Assembly (NCBI RefSeq): GCF_900148835.1
Contig: NZ_FRYK01000004.1
Location: 1-64,000 of the forward strand
DNA length: 64,000 bases
From: Flavobacterium cucumis
GTDB taxonomy: Bacteria; Bacteroidota; Bacteroidia; Flavobacteriales; Flavobacteriaceae
Direction of reading: 5' to 3'
Position 1 is the stretch's first letter, and every line of letters starts with the position of its first letter. Below are positions 41,276 to 50,531 of the stretch, piece by piece. The translations under genes were made by a program, and so were the position numbers. The notes under the pieces were generated by a model. It was not told where the DNA came from, ran no database searches, and saw nothing but the letters and a program-made list of their open reading frames with translations.

Positions 41276-42853
41276 TTATTGATTATTCTCTAACGCTAAC
41301 ACTTTTTTAAACATGGCATCGTGATTATAAAGAAATTCTTTTCCAAACACATTTTCTTTTGTTGTAGTTCGCAAATACAACTCATCAATGGAATACGGAA
41401 CAGGGTATTCTACATTGTTTTTAAAAGTATCTTCTGCAGTTTTATTGTCTGTGAAATCAATTTGAGGCTCCACTCTAAAAATAACTTTACTATTGGGCAA
41501 CATTAAAACAAAGGGACTTCTTTGCAGTCCACCAAGTAAATCAGGTGTTTCTCCAATGTTAATCAATTGCTCACTGTTTTTGGCTAAACTGGCTAAACTG
41601 CTTGATGCTGAATAAATAAAACGATCTTGTAAAATATAGATTTTACCTGTAAATGGATATTTTACGCTATCAGGAACTACAAAATTGTTTCTCATTTTTA
41701 TATAAAACATTTCGGGTTCTTTTAAAGTTGGAACATTAACTTTAAATGTAAAAAGGGAATTTTTTTGTATCGAATCACGATTATATTCAAAATAATTTCG
41801 GGTAAATGGACTCCAATTTATTCCAAGAATCAAATTTGAACGTAAAGTGTCTTTTACTATTTTATTTAATACTTTGCTGTAAGTGTAATCAGAACCACCA
41901 CCATTTCCTCTAATGTCAATTACAACAGCATTCACTTTGTTTTTCTGAATAATGTTTCCAAGACGACGATTAATAGAATCGCCTAAATGTTCTTCCATTC
42001 TAGGAAGCTTAGCATAAAAAATGCCTTGTTTATCAAAATAATGGGTAATTAAAGAATCCTTACTACTATTGTAACCATATTTCCAATTTCTCTCTTCTAA
42101 AAAATTTACCTTATCATTTTTAATGATATTCAATTCGTAAATTTTAGATGCTTTATCTTCAAAAACTAACTTTAGTCTACCGTTTTTATACACTTCAGAA
42201 TGACGATAAAAATTCTCTTTGTAAGTTCTTTTATTGGTTCTGTCCCAACGTAAAGGGGAAGCCAATTCGGTAAGATCATTAACGAATTTGTGAATTGCTA
42301 TTCCATTACAACTGATAAGTTTCATAGAAGTAGGATAATTTTTTTCCTGGTATGAAAAAGGTAATAAATTATAGTATTCACCAGAAGTATACATAAGATT
42401 CAAATCTAAATTGGTGTACACTTCTTTATTAAAATAGCGATCATATTTATAACTATTTTCGGTATCGGTACTATCGATACCTTTTACAAGTCCTAATGGA
42501 ATTCCATATTTTTTCATATTGTCCAATAGCGCAGGGCCTAATCTGTTTGTGTGACCGTCTTGTGCTGAATTAAGAGTTTTATCTACAATTTGCAGAAATT
42601 CTTTGGTTGTAGTTTTCTTATTGATTTGCTTTCTAAGACTTTTTGCGTGTTTATCAAAATCGATTCCTCTTACTTCTTTATTGAAATAAACAATTGGACT
42701 GGTTTGTTTGATTAATGACACCAAAGTATCATGATCTTCTATCATTTGCGAATAAGACAACTCTGGTAACCTATCTGAATTAGAAGTAGATTGTTTTGAG
42801 GAGGAACAAGCAACTAACAAACAAATAATACTTATAGAAAAAAACTGTTTCAT
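41276..42853 (-). CDS. S41-family peptidase, lipoprotein
   Basis: Lipobox in ISIICLLVACSSSKQ (Cys16). The peptidase domain shows AVVIDIRGNGGGSDYTYSKVL (oxyanion region, about 310-330) and the nucleophile region IYILQDRFIYSASSSLASLA (about 405-424), where Ser carries out catalysis in C-terminal processing peptidases. No PDZ domain is obvious. Probably a periplasmic serine protease of tail-specific type. Alone on its strand, with 422 bases to the neighbouring upstream ATG partly occupied by the AraC gene end. Confidence 0.82.
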   Translation of the reverse strand: MKQFFSISIICLLVACSSSKQSTSNSDRLPELSYSQMIEDHDTLVSLIKQTSPIVYFNKEVRGIDFDKHAKSLRKQINKKTTTKEFLQIVDKTLNSAQDGHTNRLGPALLDNMKKYGIPLGLVKGIDSTDTENSYKYDRYFNKEVYTNLDLNLMYTSGEYYNLLPFSYQEKNYPTSMKLISCNGIAIHKFVNDLTELASPLRWDRTNKRTYKENFYRHSEVYKNGRLKLVFEDKASKIYELNIIKNDKVNFLEERNWKYGYNSSKDSLITHYFDKQGIFYAKLPRMEEHLGDSINRRLGNIIQKNKVNAVVIDIRGNGGGSDYTYSKVLNKIVKDTLRSNLILGINWSPFTRNYFEYNRDSIQKNSLFTFKVNVPTLKEPEMFYIKMRNNFVVPDSVKYPFTGKIYILQDRFIYSASSSLASLAKNSEQLINIGETPDLLGGLQRSPFVLMLPNSKVIFRVEPQIDFTDNKTAEDTFKNNVEYPVPYSIDELYLRTTTKENVFGKEFLYNHDAMFKKVLALENNQ

Positions 42854-42919
42854 TATATTTTATTTTAAGTACAAATGAAATCAATTGTTTTTGACTAAAA
42901 TTGTAAAAATCGTTCACAA

Positions 42920-43759
42920 CTATTTTTTATTGTAAATCCAAGTCAAATCATTTTGTTGTACCGAAACTTTCTCAATTAGTTTTTTGGGAGTACTGCCTGT
43001 AAAAATTTTAAAATCCTTTATCAAATGGGCTTGGTCGTAATACTGATTAAGAGCGTCTATTTCACTAGGCGAATGTTTTCCGGTTTTAATTTCGTCTAAA
43101 ATAGTTCGAAATCGAACGGTTTTTAAATACGATTTTGGGTTTTGTCCCAAATTATTTTTAAACAAACGAAATAACGAACTGTCGCTTACTTTTATAGTTT
43201 TAGCCAAAGTTTCAATAGAAAAATTCTCGGAATTATTTGTAGCGATGAGGTGTAATGCTTCTTTTAACTTATACGGAATATCATGGTTTAGCTTCTTTAA
43301 AAGTAACATTTCTAATATAGCTGTTCTTTTAGCAAAATCATCTTCTTCAAAAATTTTTTCTAGAATGTAGTTGTTCTTAGTAGAAAAAACCGCTTCAAAA
43401 ACACGATCAGAATTCATTAATTCATCATAAGATACATTGGTAAAAGCTCTTAAAGCCGACGGATAAAAAATAATACAAACTTGGTCTAAACTTGAATTGA
43501 TATCCACTTGAAAAGGCATTTTATGAAATCCGTAGAGTTTACTAACAAAGGAATTGTTCCCTTGCGTAATGATACAATGATTCGTATTGGATTGATTGAG
43601 GTAATTAATGTTGTTCTGCTTGTAAATTGCCAAGCATAAATTCTTGTTTGGAAAAGTGGTGTAATTTAAAATGCTAGAATCAGTCTTTTTAAAATAGAGA
43701 AAATATTGGACATATTTTTTCAATGTTTCATTTTTGGGCTTTATGATTATAGAATTCAT
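42920..43759 (-). CDS. AraC-family transcriptional regulator
   Basis: The C-terminal 110 residues form the double helix-turn-helix: FSIETLAKTIKVSDSSLFRLF, then ALNQYYDQAHLIKDFKIFTG and TPKKLIEK. The N-terminal 160 residues look like the small cupin-like sensor of Bacteroidota AraC proteins (VQYFLYFKKTDSSILNYTTFP). The effector is unknown. It lies 66 bases upstream of the S41 peptidase gene on the same strand and may control it, although no operator was identified. Confidence 0.85.
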   Translation of the reverse strand: MNSIIIKPKNETLKKYVQYFLYFKKTDSSILNYTTFPNKNLCLAIYKQNNINYLNQSNTNHCIITQGNNSFVSKLYGFHKMPFQVDINSSLDQVCIIFYPSALRAFTNVSYDELMNSDRVFEAVFSTKNNYILEKIFEEDDFAKRTAILEMLLLKKLNHDIPYKLKEALHLIATNNSENFSIETLAKTIKVSDSSLFRLFKNNLGQNPKSYLKTVRFRTILDEIKTGKHSPSEIDALNQYYDQAHLIKDFKIFTGSTPKKLIEKVSVQQNDLTWIYNKK

Positions 43760-43950
43760 TTCTTATTTTAGGGCTGATTTCGTTTTACATTTTAAAAGAA
43801 TAATTCTCCGTAAAGATAGAGTAAGCTGTTTAATTTATTTTACTACGTAATAATTTTTATAAAAGTATCCAACTAAGAAGAACGGTTAGCTTATGAAGTC
43901 ATCACACTAAAGTAAAAATAACACCACAATTCACTGACTTTTTTTAGGCC

Positions 43951-43970
43951 ATTTGTTAAAGTTATGTTAG
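43951..43970 (+). promoter_or_regulatory. conserved block upstream of ankyrin gene 1
   Basis: ATTTGTTAAAGTTATGTTAG lies exactly 91 bases before the ATG. The same block, two mismatches, lies exactly 91 bases before the ATG of ankyrin gene 2 (44490-44509). Conservation at fixed distance suggests a promoter or operator. Confidence 0.5.
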
Positions 43971-44041
43971 ATTTTAAAAAAGCTGTAACGAATGGTTCAA
44001 GAGTTCGTCCTATTCTCATCAATCATTAAAAATTAATCATC

Positions 44042-44446
44042 ATGAAAAAAACGAACAGATTTTGGGTAATCGTACCCGCAGTAGTAATGTTGTTTAGCAA
44101 TGCTGTATCAGCAAATGTTTTCTCTACAAATGAAAATGTTTTGGTATCTGAGATAGTAGCTTTACCTCCCTCACAGTTGAATCTTGCAATTAGTAAAGGT
44201 GATTTTGCCAGAGTTAAAGAATTAGTTGAAATAGGAGTTGATATTAATAAGAAAGACGAGAGAGGCGTATCTCCTTTAATGTATGCTATTGTATTTGATC
44301 AACCTCAAATTGTTTCTTATTTAATTGGAAATGGTGCAGATTATAGAGCTACTGATGCTAGTGGAGTTGCTGTATATGAATATGCAGAAAAGTCCAAATC
44401 AAAAGAAATTATAAAGTTGATTAGCGACGCTCGTAAGAGAAGATAA
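44042..44446 (+). CDS. exported ankyrin-repeat protein 1, 134 aa
   Basis: Signal peptide (MKKTNRFWVIVPAVVMLFSNAVSA) and two to three ankyrin repeats (QLNLAISKGDFARVKELVEIGVDIN; RGVSPLMYAIVFDQPQIVSYLI; a degenerate third). It ends in KLISDARKRR. Periplasmic ankyrin proteins often bind or protect partner enzymes, such as catalase or toxin immunity partners; the partner is unknown here. It is the first of two tandem paralogs of equal length, each with its own upstream block and terminator. Confidence 0.83.
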   Translation: MKKTNRFWVIVPAVVMLFSNAVSANVFSTNENVLVSEIVALPPSQLNLAISKGDFARVKELVEIGVDINKKDERGVSPLMYAIVFDQPQIVSYLIGNGADYRATDASGVAVYEYAEKSKSKEIIKLISDARKRR

Positions 44447-44451
44447 TAATG

Positions 44452-44479
44452 AGTCCCGATTTTATCGGGACTTTTTTTG
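44452..44479 (+). terminator. terminator of ankyrin gene 1
   Basis: AGTCCCGAT-TTT-ATCGGGACT with a T run. The second paralog has the same stem. Confidence 0.85.
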
Positions 44480-44580
44480 TTCCGTTGTTATTTGTTAAAA
44501 TTTTGTTAGAAGTATAAGGTTTGCGTAACAAAATCTTTTTGGGTTCGTCTTCAGGCTATCAATCATCAAAATCAATCATC

Positions 44581-44985
44581 ATGAAAAAAACGAACAAATT
44601 TTGGGTGCTGCTACCTGTTTTAGGAATCTTATTTAGTAATGCTTTACAAGTAAACGCCGCTACAAAAGAAAACACTAAAGTTTCTGTAGTCATTGTAAAG
44701 CCCGAACCTACCCAGTTGAATTTAGCTATTAGTAATGGAGACCTTTCAAAAGTACAAGAGCTTGTTGGAAAAGGAGTCAATATCAATGACAAAGACGAAA
44801 GAGGAAAAACCCCTTTAATGTATGCTATTTTATACAAACAAACGGATATAATTTCTTTTTTAATTCAAAATGGAGCTAAGCTTACTACTAAAGATTCAAG
44901 AGGTTTTGTCGTAGCAGATTATGCAAAAAAATCAAAATCAGCGACGATTATAAAGATAATAGAAGAAGCACGTAAGAGAAAGTAA
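44581..44985 (+). CDS. exported ankyrin-repeat protein 2, 134 aa
   Basis: Paralog of the preceding gene: signal peptide MKKTNKFWVLLPVLGILFSNALQVNA, ankyrin repeats QLNLAISNGDLSKVQELVGKGVNIN and RGKTPLMYAILYKQTDIISFLI, end KIIEEARKRK. More than half of the residues are identical by eye. I start at the ATG matching its paralog; the upstream TTG would cover the duplicated leader. It shares promoter-like block, leader ending ATCAATCATC and terminator stem with copy 1. The divergence argues for an old duplication, kept for distinct partners or expression. Confidence 0.83.
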   Translation: MKKTNKFWVLLPVLGILFSNALQVNAATKENTKVSVVIVKPEPTQLNLAISNGDLSKVQELVGKGVNINDKDERGKTPLMYAILYKQTDIISFLIQNGAKLTTKDSRGFVVADYAKKSKSATIIKIIEEARKRK

Positions 44986-44990
44986 TTGAG

Positions 44991-45015
44991 AGTCCCGATT
45001 AATCGGGACTTTTTT
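44991..45015 (+). terminator. terminator of ankyrin gene 2
   Basis: A 20-base perfect palindrome with AGTCCCGATT arms followed by T residues. It is a copy of the stem behind ankyrin gene 1 and faces the convergent CAP gene. Confidence 0.85.
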
Positions 45016-45033
45016 ATAAAGACAATTTAAACA

Positions 45034-45549
45034 TTATTTTTCTATAGCTCCAAAAATTTGAACGGCATAAATTCTCTTATCTTGCCAATCGATATTCAAA
45101 CAAATTGCCGTAGAAGTGTATTTTACATCGAGAATGTTCTTGTAGTGGCTAGGCGAGTTTTTCCATAGATTAAATATTTTTAAAGCTAAAGCGTCTAAAT
45201 CGGCATTCGAATAAACATGATCTTTAATTCCTATAAATAGTATGTTTTCTCCAATTAATGTGTAAGAATTAGTGCTATAGAAATAAACTCGATCTTTTGG
45301 AGTCTTTTTTTTTGAATTCGACTGTTCGTGCGACAAAGTTTTTATTTTTGTAAGGTATTTTACATGGTCATCTGCTGCTTTTTCCAATTGAGTATCTAGA
45401 TCGAATTCTTTTCTTCCGTTCTTGGTCCGCTCTTCGTTGATGAGTTGAACGACTTTAGTTTTTAATTTTTCTAAATCAATTTTATTTTGATTTTGACTGA
45501 AACTTAAAGCAGAAATGAATAATAGGAGTAGGGTGATTTGGGTTTTCAT
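45034..45549 (-). CDS. CAP-domain (SCP/PR-1-like) secreted protein
   Basis: Signal peptide (MKTQITLLLLFISALSFSQ), then a CAP fold: QLINEERTKNGRKEFDLD, LEKAADDHVKYL, LSHEQ, SPSHYKNILDVKYTSTAICLN and YAVQIFG. These match the conserved alpha-beta-alpha sandwich and His/Glu pocket residues of bacterial CAP proteins. The biochemical role in bacteria is unclear; some bind lipid or act as proteases. Begins one base after the neighbouring lipoprotein stop, so it is the second gene of an operon. Confidence 0.85.
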   Translation of the reverse strand: MKTQITLLLLFISALSFSQNQNKIDLEKLKTKVVQLINEERTKNGRKEFDLDTQLEKAADDHVKYLTKIKTLSHEQSNSKKKTPKDRVYFYSTNSYTLIGENILFIGIKDHVYSNADLDALALKIFNLWKNSPSHYKNILDVKYTSTAICLNIDWQDKRIYAVQIFGAIEK

Positions 45550-45550
45550 G

Positions 45551-46678
45551 TTAGTTGGAGATTAGTTCTTGCTTTAATTTATCCAAAGTGGTTTCTTTGA
45601 AATTTAAATCAAATTCACTTCTTGAATTTTTTTCTATATAAAACGAATCATACATGATTTTATTTCCTGAATTAGCATAAATAACAACTTTGATTCTACC
45701 GACAATTTTAACTAGATTTGATTGAATTTCAAAAGGCTTTAAATCATAGTTTAATATTGATTGATTGTTTTGATAAATTAGATTCAATGAAAAGTATTTA
45801 AGTTCTTGATTTGTGTTTCTAAAAGTTATTTTTTTCTCAACTTCATAATCTAAGATTTTATCAATGTTTATCCAACCTAATTTATCTGAAGTAAAAGAAT
45901 AGATTTGATCTTGATTTTGAAAAAAATCATATCTTTCCATTTTTTCTTCAATAGGTAAGTTTTGATCTTTTAATAGTATATCCCAACCACTATTTGATTC
46001 AATTAATGCTTCAATCCTTTTTTTATTTTCTTCATTTAGAATTTTTAAATATTCCAATGAATCTATCTTTTTAACAATACTTAGACTATCAAGAATAACT
46101 TTTTTCTTAAACTTATCAGGAATATTTTCATATTCCCATTTCCCGGAATTGAAATATTTTAGATTTCTGACTATATCAGATATTTCAGTGTAAATTTGAT
46201 TCTTACTCAATTCCCATTTAAAAACAGAATCATTATTGTTATAATAAATAGTACTCTCTGTTAATGGTTTGTTTGGTATTGTAACATTGTAAGATTTACC
46301 TTTTCTGATTTTCAGTTGTTTACCTTCTTCTTTAAAATTAATGTAAAAAATTCCCGAAGACTCTAGTAATTCGTCTTTATTTGTTACAGTTGATAAACCA
46401 TTTAAAATCATATCTTCTTTGGAGTAAAACTCTTTTAATTCAAAAGTGATTTTTCCATTCGTATAATTTTCAAACAAATCTTTAGTAATCCAAATTTTAG
46501 TACCTTCTTTCCCTGAAACTAAAGTGTTATTTTTCAGAACAAACTCAAAAGTTTGCAATTTATCCGTTTTTAATTTTGAAGAAATTGCAATGGAGTTTTC
46601 TTCAATTGGTAAAGAATATTTCTCTTTTTGGCAAGAAAATATTGTAAGAGATAATAGAAGGATGTAAAATGATTTCAT
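45551..46678 (-). CDS. lipoprotein, 375 aa
   Basis: I start at MKSFYILLLSLTIFSCQKEK, which gives a proper lipobox (Cys16). A longer frame upstream adds 32 residues that read through an interspersed palindrome remnant. The mature part is Lys/Asn-rich with no recognised domain. The first half seems beta-rich (TFEFVLKNNTLVSGKEG) and the middle contains charged helices (DSLEYLKILNEENKKRIEALI). It precedes the CAP gene by one base and shares its transcript. Confidence 0.7.
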   Translation of the reverse strand: MKSFYILLLSLTIFSCQKEKYSLPIEENSIAISSKLKTDKLQTFEFVLKNNTLVSGKEGTKIWITKDLFENYTNGKITFELKEFYSKEDMILNGLSTVTNKDELLESSGIFYINFKEEGKQLKIRKGKSYNVTIPNKPLTESTIYYNNNDSVFKWELSKNQIYTEISDIVRNLKYFNSGKWEYENIPDKFKKKVILDSLSIVKKIDSLEYLKILNEENKKRIEALIESNSGWDILLKDQNLPIEEKMERYDFFQNQDQIYSFTSDKLGWINIDKILDYEVEKKITFRNTNQELKYFSLNLIYQNNQSILNYDLKPFEIQSNLVKIVGRIKVVIYANSGNKIMYDSFYIEKNSRSEFDLNFKETTLDKLKQELISN

Positions 46679-46789
46679 AAAGTTAGTTTTCAAAGAAATG
46701 CCAACTTTCATGCCAAAAAAGAGATTCCTTCTGAATGACAAACGTTGTAGATAACTCAACACTGTTACTGCCAACTGACCACTTGAAAA
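46679..46789. repeat. short intergenic region with a palindrome remnant
   Basis: GAGATTCCTTCTGAATGACAAACG (about 46721-46744) is the half-unit typical of the GATTCC..GGAATGACAAA element family, also seen near 38270 and 30085. Nothing else is recognised. Confidence 0.45.
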
Positions 46790-49027
46790 TTACCCCTTCA
46801 AAAACGCATTAATCTTTTTTCTATCACCAGCAATCCACAAAATATCATCGGATTCTAAAACCCAGTGCGATTCTGGGTTTAGAATACGTTTTCCGTTGCG
46901 TTCGATACCAACGATGATGCCGTGCGTTTTCTCTCTAATTTGAGATTCTCGGATGCTTTTTCCAATGCAAACACGGTTTTTAAGTTCCAATTGTTGCAAG
47001 ATGATGTCCTCTTTAACAGCTGTTACAGGAGCATCTATTTCGTGTTTATCTAAGTAATTTTTAAATAACTTTACTTGTTCATCGGTACCAATTATGTTAA
47101 TTTCATCTCCAGGAAACAAACGTTCTGATCGTATGGGAATATTAATGGTAATTTCACCACGTTTAATCGCGGCGATATTGATTCCAAATTGTTCTCTAAT
47201 TTTTAATTCTTCTAGCGTTTTTCCGGCTAAATTAGACTCTTTAGCAATTTCAAAATCAGCCATGTGACCATCCCAAGGAGAAAGTACATTCTGACGTTTA
47301 CTGGCTTGTTTAGCGATTTCTCTATCGTTAAAATTTCTCAAAAAGTGCCCTTCAATTTTATTATAAAAGGCATGTAATCGTTTTGGAAATAGCACATAAG
47401 AAACTAAACCAATAACCAATGCAATAAAGGCAATAACAGGAGAGAAAAATTCATTCAATACAAATCCCATGTAAAAAAGGGAAAGCGCAATTCTAAAGAA
47501 GACTAATACGATAATTGGGCCTTGGTATTTTCGGACTTGCATTAATTCTTGTACTTGTTCTACAGCTACTCTTCGTAACGATAATGCCCATAAAAATGGT
47601 GATAAAATGACAACCGTTATTAGAGCAGCTATAGCATTTCCAAAACGAGAATCTTCAACTAAAGGCAAAATATATTTAGACGAAAGTAGAATTATCGCCA
47701 CAATAATAATAGAGTGAATTATTACCTGAGTTAAATACGCTTTCAATACAATTTGCCAGGTGCTAACCGATTTAATAGCTTCGGTATTAGCACTATAGCG
47801 TTCTATTTTTTTTATCCAACGTCTTGGAAGCTTTTTTTCTAAGTAGAGTGAAAAAGGTGTCGAAAATTTCACCATAAATGGTGTTGTAAATGTAGTTATG
47901 GCTGAAACGGCAACCACAATAGGGTATAAGAAATCGCTTGTTACATTTAATGTCATTCCCAAAGTAGCAATAATGAAGGAAAACTCTCCAATTTGCGATA
48001 AACTCATTCCCGTTTGTATCGATTGCTTTAAGGGTTGACCAGAAAGTAAAGCTCCGATGGTTGAGGAAAGCGATTGCCCAAGAATTACAACCAAAGTTAA
48101 AATCGCAACCGGAAATCCATATTTCATTAACATTTCTGGATCGATTAACATTCCTACCGATACGAAGAAAACGGCTCCGAATAAGTCTTTAACCGGTTTT
48201 ACCAAATGTTCAATGTGTTCGGCTTGTGTAGTTTCAGCAATAATCGAACCCATAATAAACGCACCAAGAGCAGGAGAGAACCCTACATTTGCAGCAAATA
48301 ATACCATTAACAGACATAAAGCTAACGAAATTATTAGCAACATTTCATCCGTCAAAAGATGCTTTGCCTTTTTTAATAAGGTTGGAATGAAGAAAATTCC
48401 CGCTACAAACCAAATTGTTAAGAAGAATACTAGTTTTAAAACCGATTGCAATAATTCGCCACCCGAAAATTGCTGGCTTACGGCAACGGTTGACAATAAA
48501 ACCATCATTAAAATGGCTAAAATATCTTGTACGATTAACGCTCCGATTACATTTCCTGCGAATTTTTGTGTTTTGACTCCTAATTCGTCAAAGGTTTTTA
48601 AGATGATGGTGGTAGATGAAATGGATAAAATAACCCCTAAAAATAAACTGTTCATTTTACCCCAATCCATTAGTTGTCCAACGAAATAGCCTAAAGCCAC
48701 CATTGAAATAATTTGAGTTAGTGCGGTTATAGAAGCCGTTCCACCCACTTTCATCAGTTTTTTAAAACTAAATTCGAGTCCTAAACTGAATAGAAGGAAT
48801 ATTACACCAATTTCAGCCCAAACCGTAACACTATTCATGTCTTTCACGGTAGGAAAGAAATCGAATTCACTTCCTGCTAAAAATCCAGCTACTAAATAAC
48901 CTAAAACCAGCGGTTGCTTTAGTATTCTAAAAATTAAAACTGCAATAGCAGCTGTGACAAGAATTAACCCTAAGTCACTAATTAAATTGGGTAAATGAAC
49001 TGTTGAGGCAGTTAGTAATATTGGCAT
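46790..49027 (-). CDS. CPA2-family cation:proton antiporter with TrkA-C domains
   Basis: 745 aa. The first 390 residues are the polytopic antiporter domain (12 or so helices; FLAGSEFDFFP, VIFLLFSLGLEFSFKKL, QDILAILMMVLLS, GFSPALGAFIMGSIIAET). Further helices around 420-560 lead to two TrkA-C-like regulatory domains. These are EELKIREQFGINIAAIKRGE with PGDEINIIGT, and KSIRESQIREKTHGIIVGIERNG with ESDDILWIAG. The layout resembles KefB/KefC without a Rossmann TrkA-N domain. It probably exchanges K+ or Na+ for H+ at the inner membrane. Single gene on its strand. Confidence 0.88.
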   Translation of the reverse strand: MPILLTASTVHLPNLISDLGLILVTAAIAVLIFRILKQPLVLGYLVAGFLAGSEFDFFPTVKDMNSVTVWAEIGVIFLLFSLGLEFSFKKLMKVGGTASITALTQIISMVALGYFVGQLMDWGKMNSLFLGVILSISSTTIILKTFDELGVKTQKFAGNVIGALIVQDILAILMMVLLSTVAVSQQFSGGELLQSVLKLVFFLTIWFVAGIFFIPTLLKKAKHLLTDEMLLIISLALCLLMVLFAANVGFSPALGAFIMGSIIAETTQAEHIEHLVKPVKDLFGAVFFVSVGMLIDPEMLMKYGFPVAILTLVVILGQSLSSTIGALLSGQPLKQSIQTGMSLSQIGEFSFIIATLGMTLNVTSDFLYPIVVAVSAITTFTTPFMVKFSTPFSLYLEKKLPRRWIKKIERYSANTEAIKSVSTWQIVLKAYLTQVIIHSIIIVAIILLSSKYILPLVEDSRFGNAIAALITVVILSPFLWALSLRRVAVEQVQELMQVRKYQGPIIVLVFFRIALSLFYMGFVLNEFFSPVIAFIALVIGLVSYVLFPKRLHAFYNKIEGHFLRNFNDREIAKQASKRQNVLSPWDGHMADFEIAKESNLAGKTLEELKIREQFGINIAAIKRGEITINIPIRSERLFPGDEINIIGTDEQVKLFKNYLDKHEIDAPVTAVKEDIILQQLELKNRVCIGKSIRESQIREKTHGIIVGIERNGKRILNPESHWVLESDDILWIAGDRKKINAFLKG

Positions 49028-49055
49028 ATATTTGAATTTTTACTAAAGTAAAAAA

Positions 49056-49090
49056 AAATCTGCTTGAATCAAAATGACTAAAGCAGATTT
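49056..49090 (-). terminator. purB terminator
   Basis: AAATCTGCTT pairs with AAGCAGATTT (10 bp, 15-base loop), and on the minus strand a T run follows. It lies just past the purB stop. Confidence 0.75.
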
Positions 49091-49112
49091 GTTAAAGTTA
49101 TATTTAGTTGAA

Positions 49113-50456
49113 TTAAATCCCCAAATAATTACTTGGTGTAATTTGCATTAACTCCGCTCTCACTTCTTCTGAAACGTTTAAAGTTCCGATGAAATTATGA
49201 ATCGCTTCTTTGTTAATTACGGTATTCGTTCTGGTTAAGTCTTTTAGAGCTTCGTAAGGATTTGGATAACCTTCTCGACGTAAAATTGTCTGAATCGCTT
49301 CTGCAACTACGGCCCAGTTTTTTTCTAAATCTTCTGCGAATTTGTCTTCGTTCAATAACAATTTGTTCAATCCTTTTAACGTGGCTTCAAAAGCAATTAA
49401 AGTGTGTCCCATTGGCACCCCTATGTTGCGTAAAACGGTACTATCAGTCAAATCGCGTTGTAAACGTGAAATTGGTAATTTTGCAGATAAATGTTCGAAA
49501 ATCGCATTTGCAATTCCTAAATTCCCTTCCGAATTTTCAAAATCAATTGGATTGACTTTATGTGGCATAGCTGAAGAACCAATTTCGCCTGCTTTGATTT
49601 TTTGTTTGAAATAATCCATTGAAACATACGTCCAAATGTCTCTATCTAAATCGATTAAGATCGTATTGATACGCTTTAAAGCATCAAAAAAGGCTGCAAA
49701 ATGGTCGTAATGTTCAATTTGTGTTGTTGGAAACGAATGGTGTAATCCTAAACTGTTTTCTACGAAATCCGTTCCGAATTTTCTCCAATCCGTGTTTGGG
49801 TACGCCACTTTGTGCGCGTTGTAATTTCCTGTGGCACCTCCAAATTTAGCGGCAAAAGGTACGTTAAATAACAAACGCATTTGCTCTTCTAAGCGCTCTA
49901 CGAAAACTAAAATCTCTTTTCCTAAACGAGTTGGAGAAGCCGGTTGTCCGTGTGTTCTGGCTAACATTGGAACGTTTTGCCATTCCATTGCTAATTCTTT
50001 TAATTTCGCAATGACGCTTACTAAACCTGGTAGATATACATTTTCGAATGCTTCTTTTGTTGAAAGCGGAATCGCTGTATTATTGATGTCTTGAGAAGTC
50101 AATCCGAAATGGATAAACTCTTTAAATTCTTGTAATCCTAAACTGTCGAATTTCGATTTGATGAAATATTCCACCGCTTTAACATCGTGATTCGTAGTTT
50201 TTTCGGTTTCTTTAATCCAAAGCGCATCTTCGGTAGAAAAGTTTTTGTAAATAGCTCTTAAAGAATCGTAAATCGATTTATCAATTTTAGCTAATTGTGG
50301 TAAATCAGCTTCGCGCAAAGCAATAAAATATTCCACCTCTACCAAAACACGGTATTTAATTAAGGCTTCTTCTGAAAAATAAGGAGATAAAGAAATAGTT
50401 TTGCTTCTATAACGACCATCAATTGGCGAAATAGCATTTAATTCTGTTAATTGCAT
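49113..50456 (-). CDS. purB: adenylosuccinate lyase
   Basis: 447 aa, with N-terminal NAISPIDGRYRSKT, KTTNHDVKAVEYF, HFGLTSQDINNTAI, MLARTHGQPASPTRLGKE and the superfamily signature GSSAMPHKVNPIDFENSEGN (about 288-307). It catalyses two steps of purine synthesis in the cytoplasm, cleaving SAICAR and adenylosuccinate. The gene has its own -7 element (TAAATTTG, minus strand, 50484-50491), about 27 bases before the ATG. purC lies 11 kb away in the same window, so the purine genes are dispersed. Confidence 0.97.
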   Translation of the reverse strand: MQLTELNAISPIDGRYRSKTISLSPYFSEEALIKYRVLVEVEYFIALREADLPQLAKIDKSIYDSLRAIYKNFSTEDALWIKETEKTTNHDVKAVEYFIKSKFDSLGLQEFKEFIHFGLTSQDINNTAIPLSTKEAFENVYLPGLVSVIAKLKELAMEWQNVPMLARTHGQPASPTRLGKEILVFVERLEEQMRLLFNVPFAAKFGGATGNYNAHKVAYPNTDWRKFGTDFVENSLGLHHSFPTTQIEHYDHFAAFFDALKRINTILIDLDRDIWTYVSMDYFKQKIKAGEIGSSAMPHKVNPIDFENSEGNLGIANAIFEHLSAKLPISRLQRDLTDSTVLRNIGVPMGHTLIAFEATLKGLNKLLLNEDKFAEDLEKNWAVVAEAIQTILRREGYPNPYEALKDLTRTNTVINKEAIHNFIGTLNVSEEVRAELMQITPSNYLGI

Positions 50457-50483
50457 TTTGTTGTGTGTTGTTTAAAAGAAGTG

Positions 50484-50491
50484 CAAATTTA
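50484..50491 (-). promoter_or_regulatory. purB -7 element
   Basis: TAAATTTG on the minus strand, a perfect match. No TTTG is seen at the -33 position. The adjacent AGTAATTAGTGATTAG heptad-like run (50490-50525) belongs to a repeat type found elsewhere in the window. Confidence 0.55.
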
Positions 50492-50531
50492 GTAATTAGT
50501 GATTAGTTATGAGTAATTAGTTGGGAGTTTT

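Noticed and set aside
44521..44580. TTG start giving ankyrin protein 2 a 20-residue N-terminal extension
   Set aside because: The paralog starts at the equivalent ATG with a clean signal peptide, and the extension is the duplicated untranslated leader.
46679..46774. N-terminal extension of the lipoprotein upstream of the CAP gene
   Set aside because: Would place 32 residues read from a palindrome remnant in front of a perfect lipoprotein signal.
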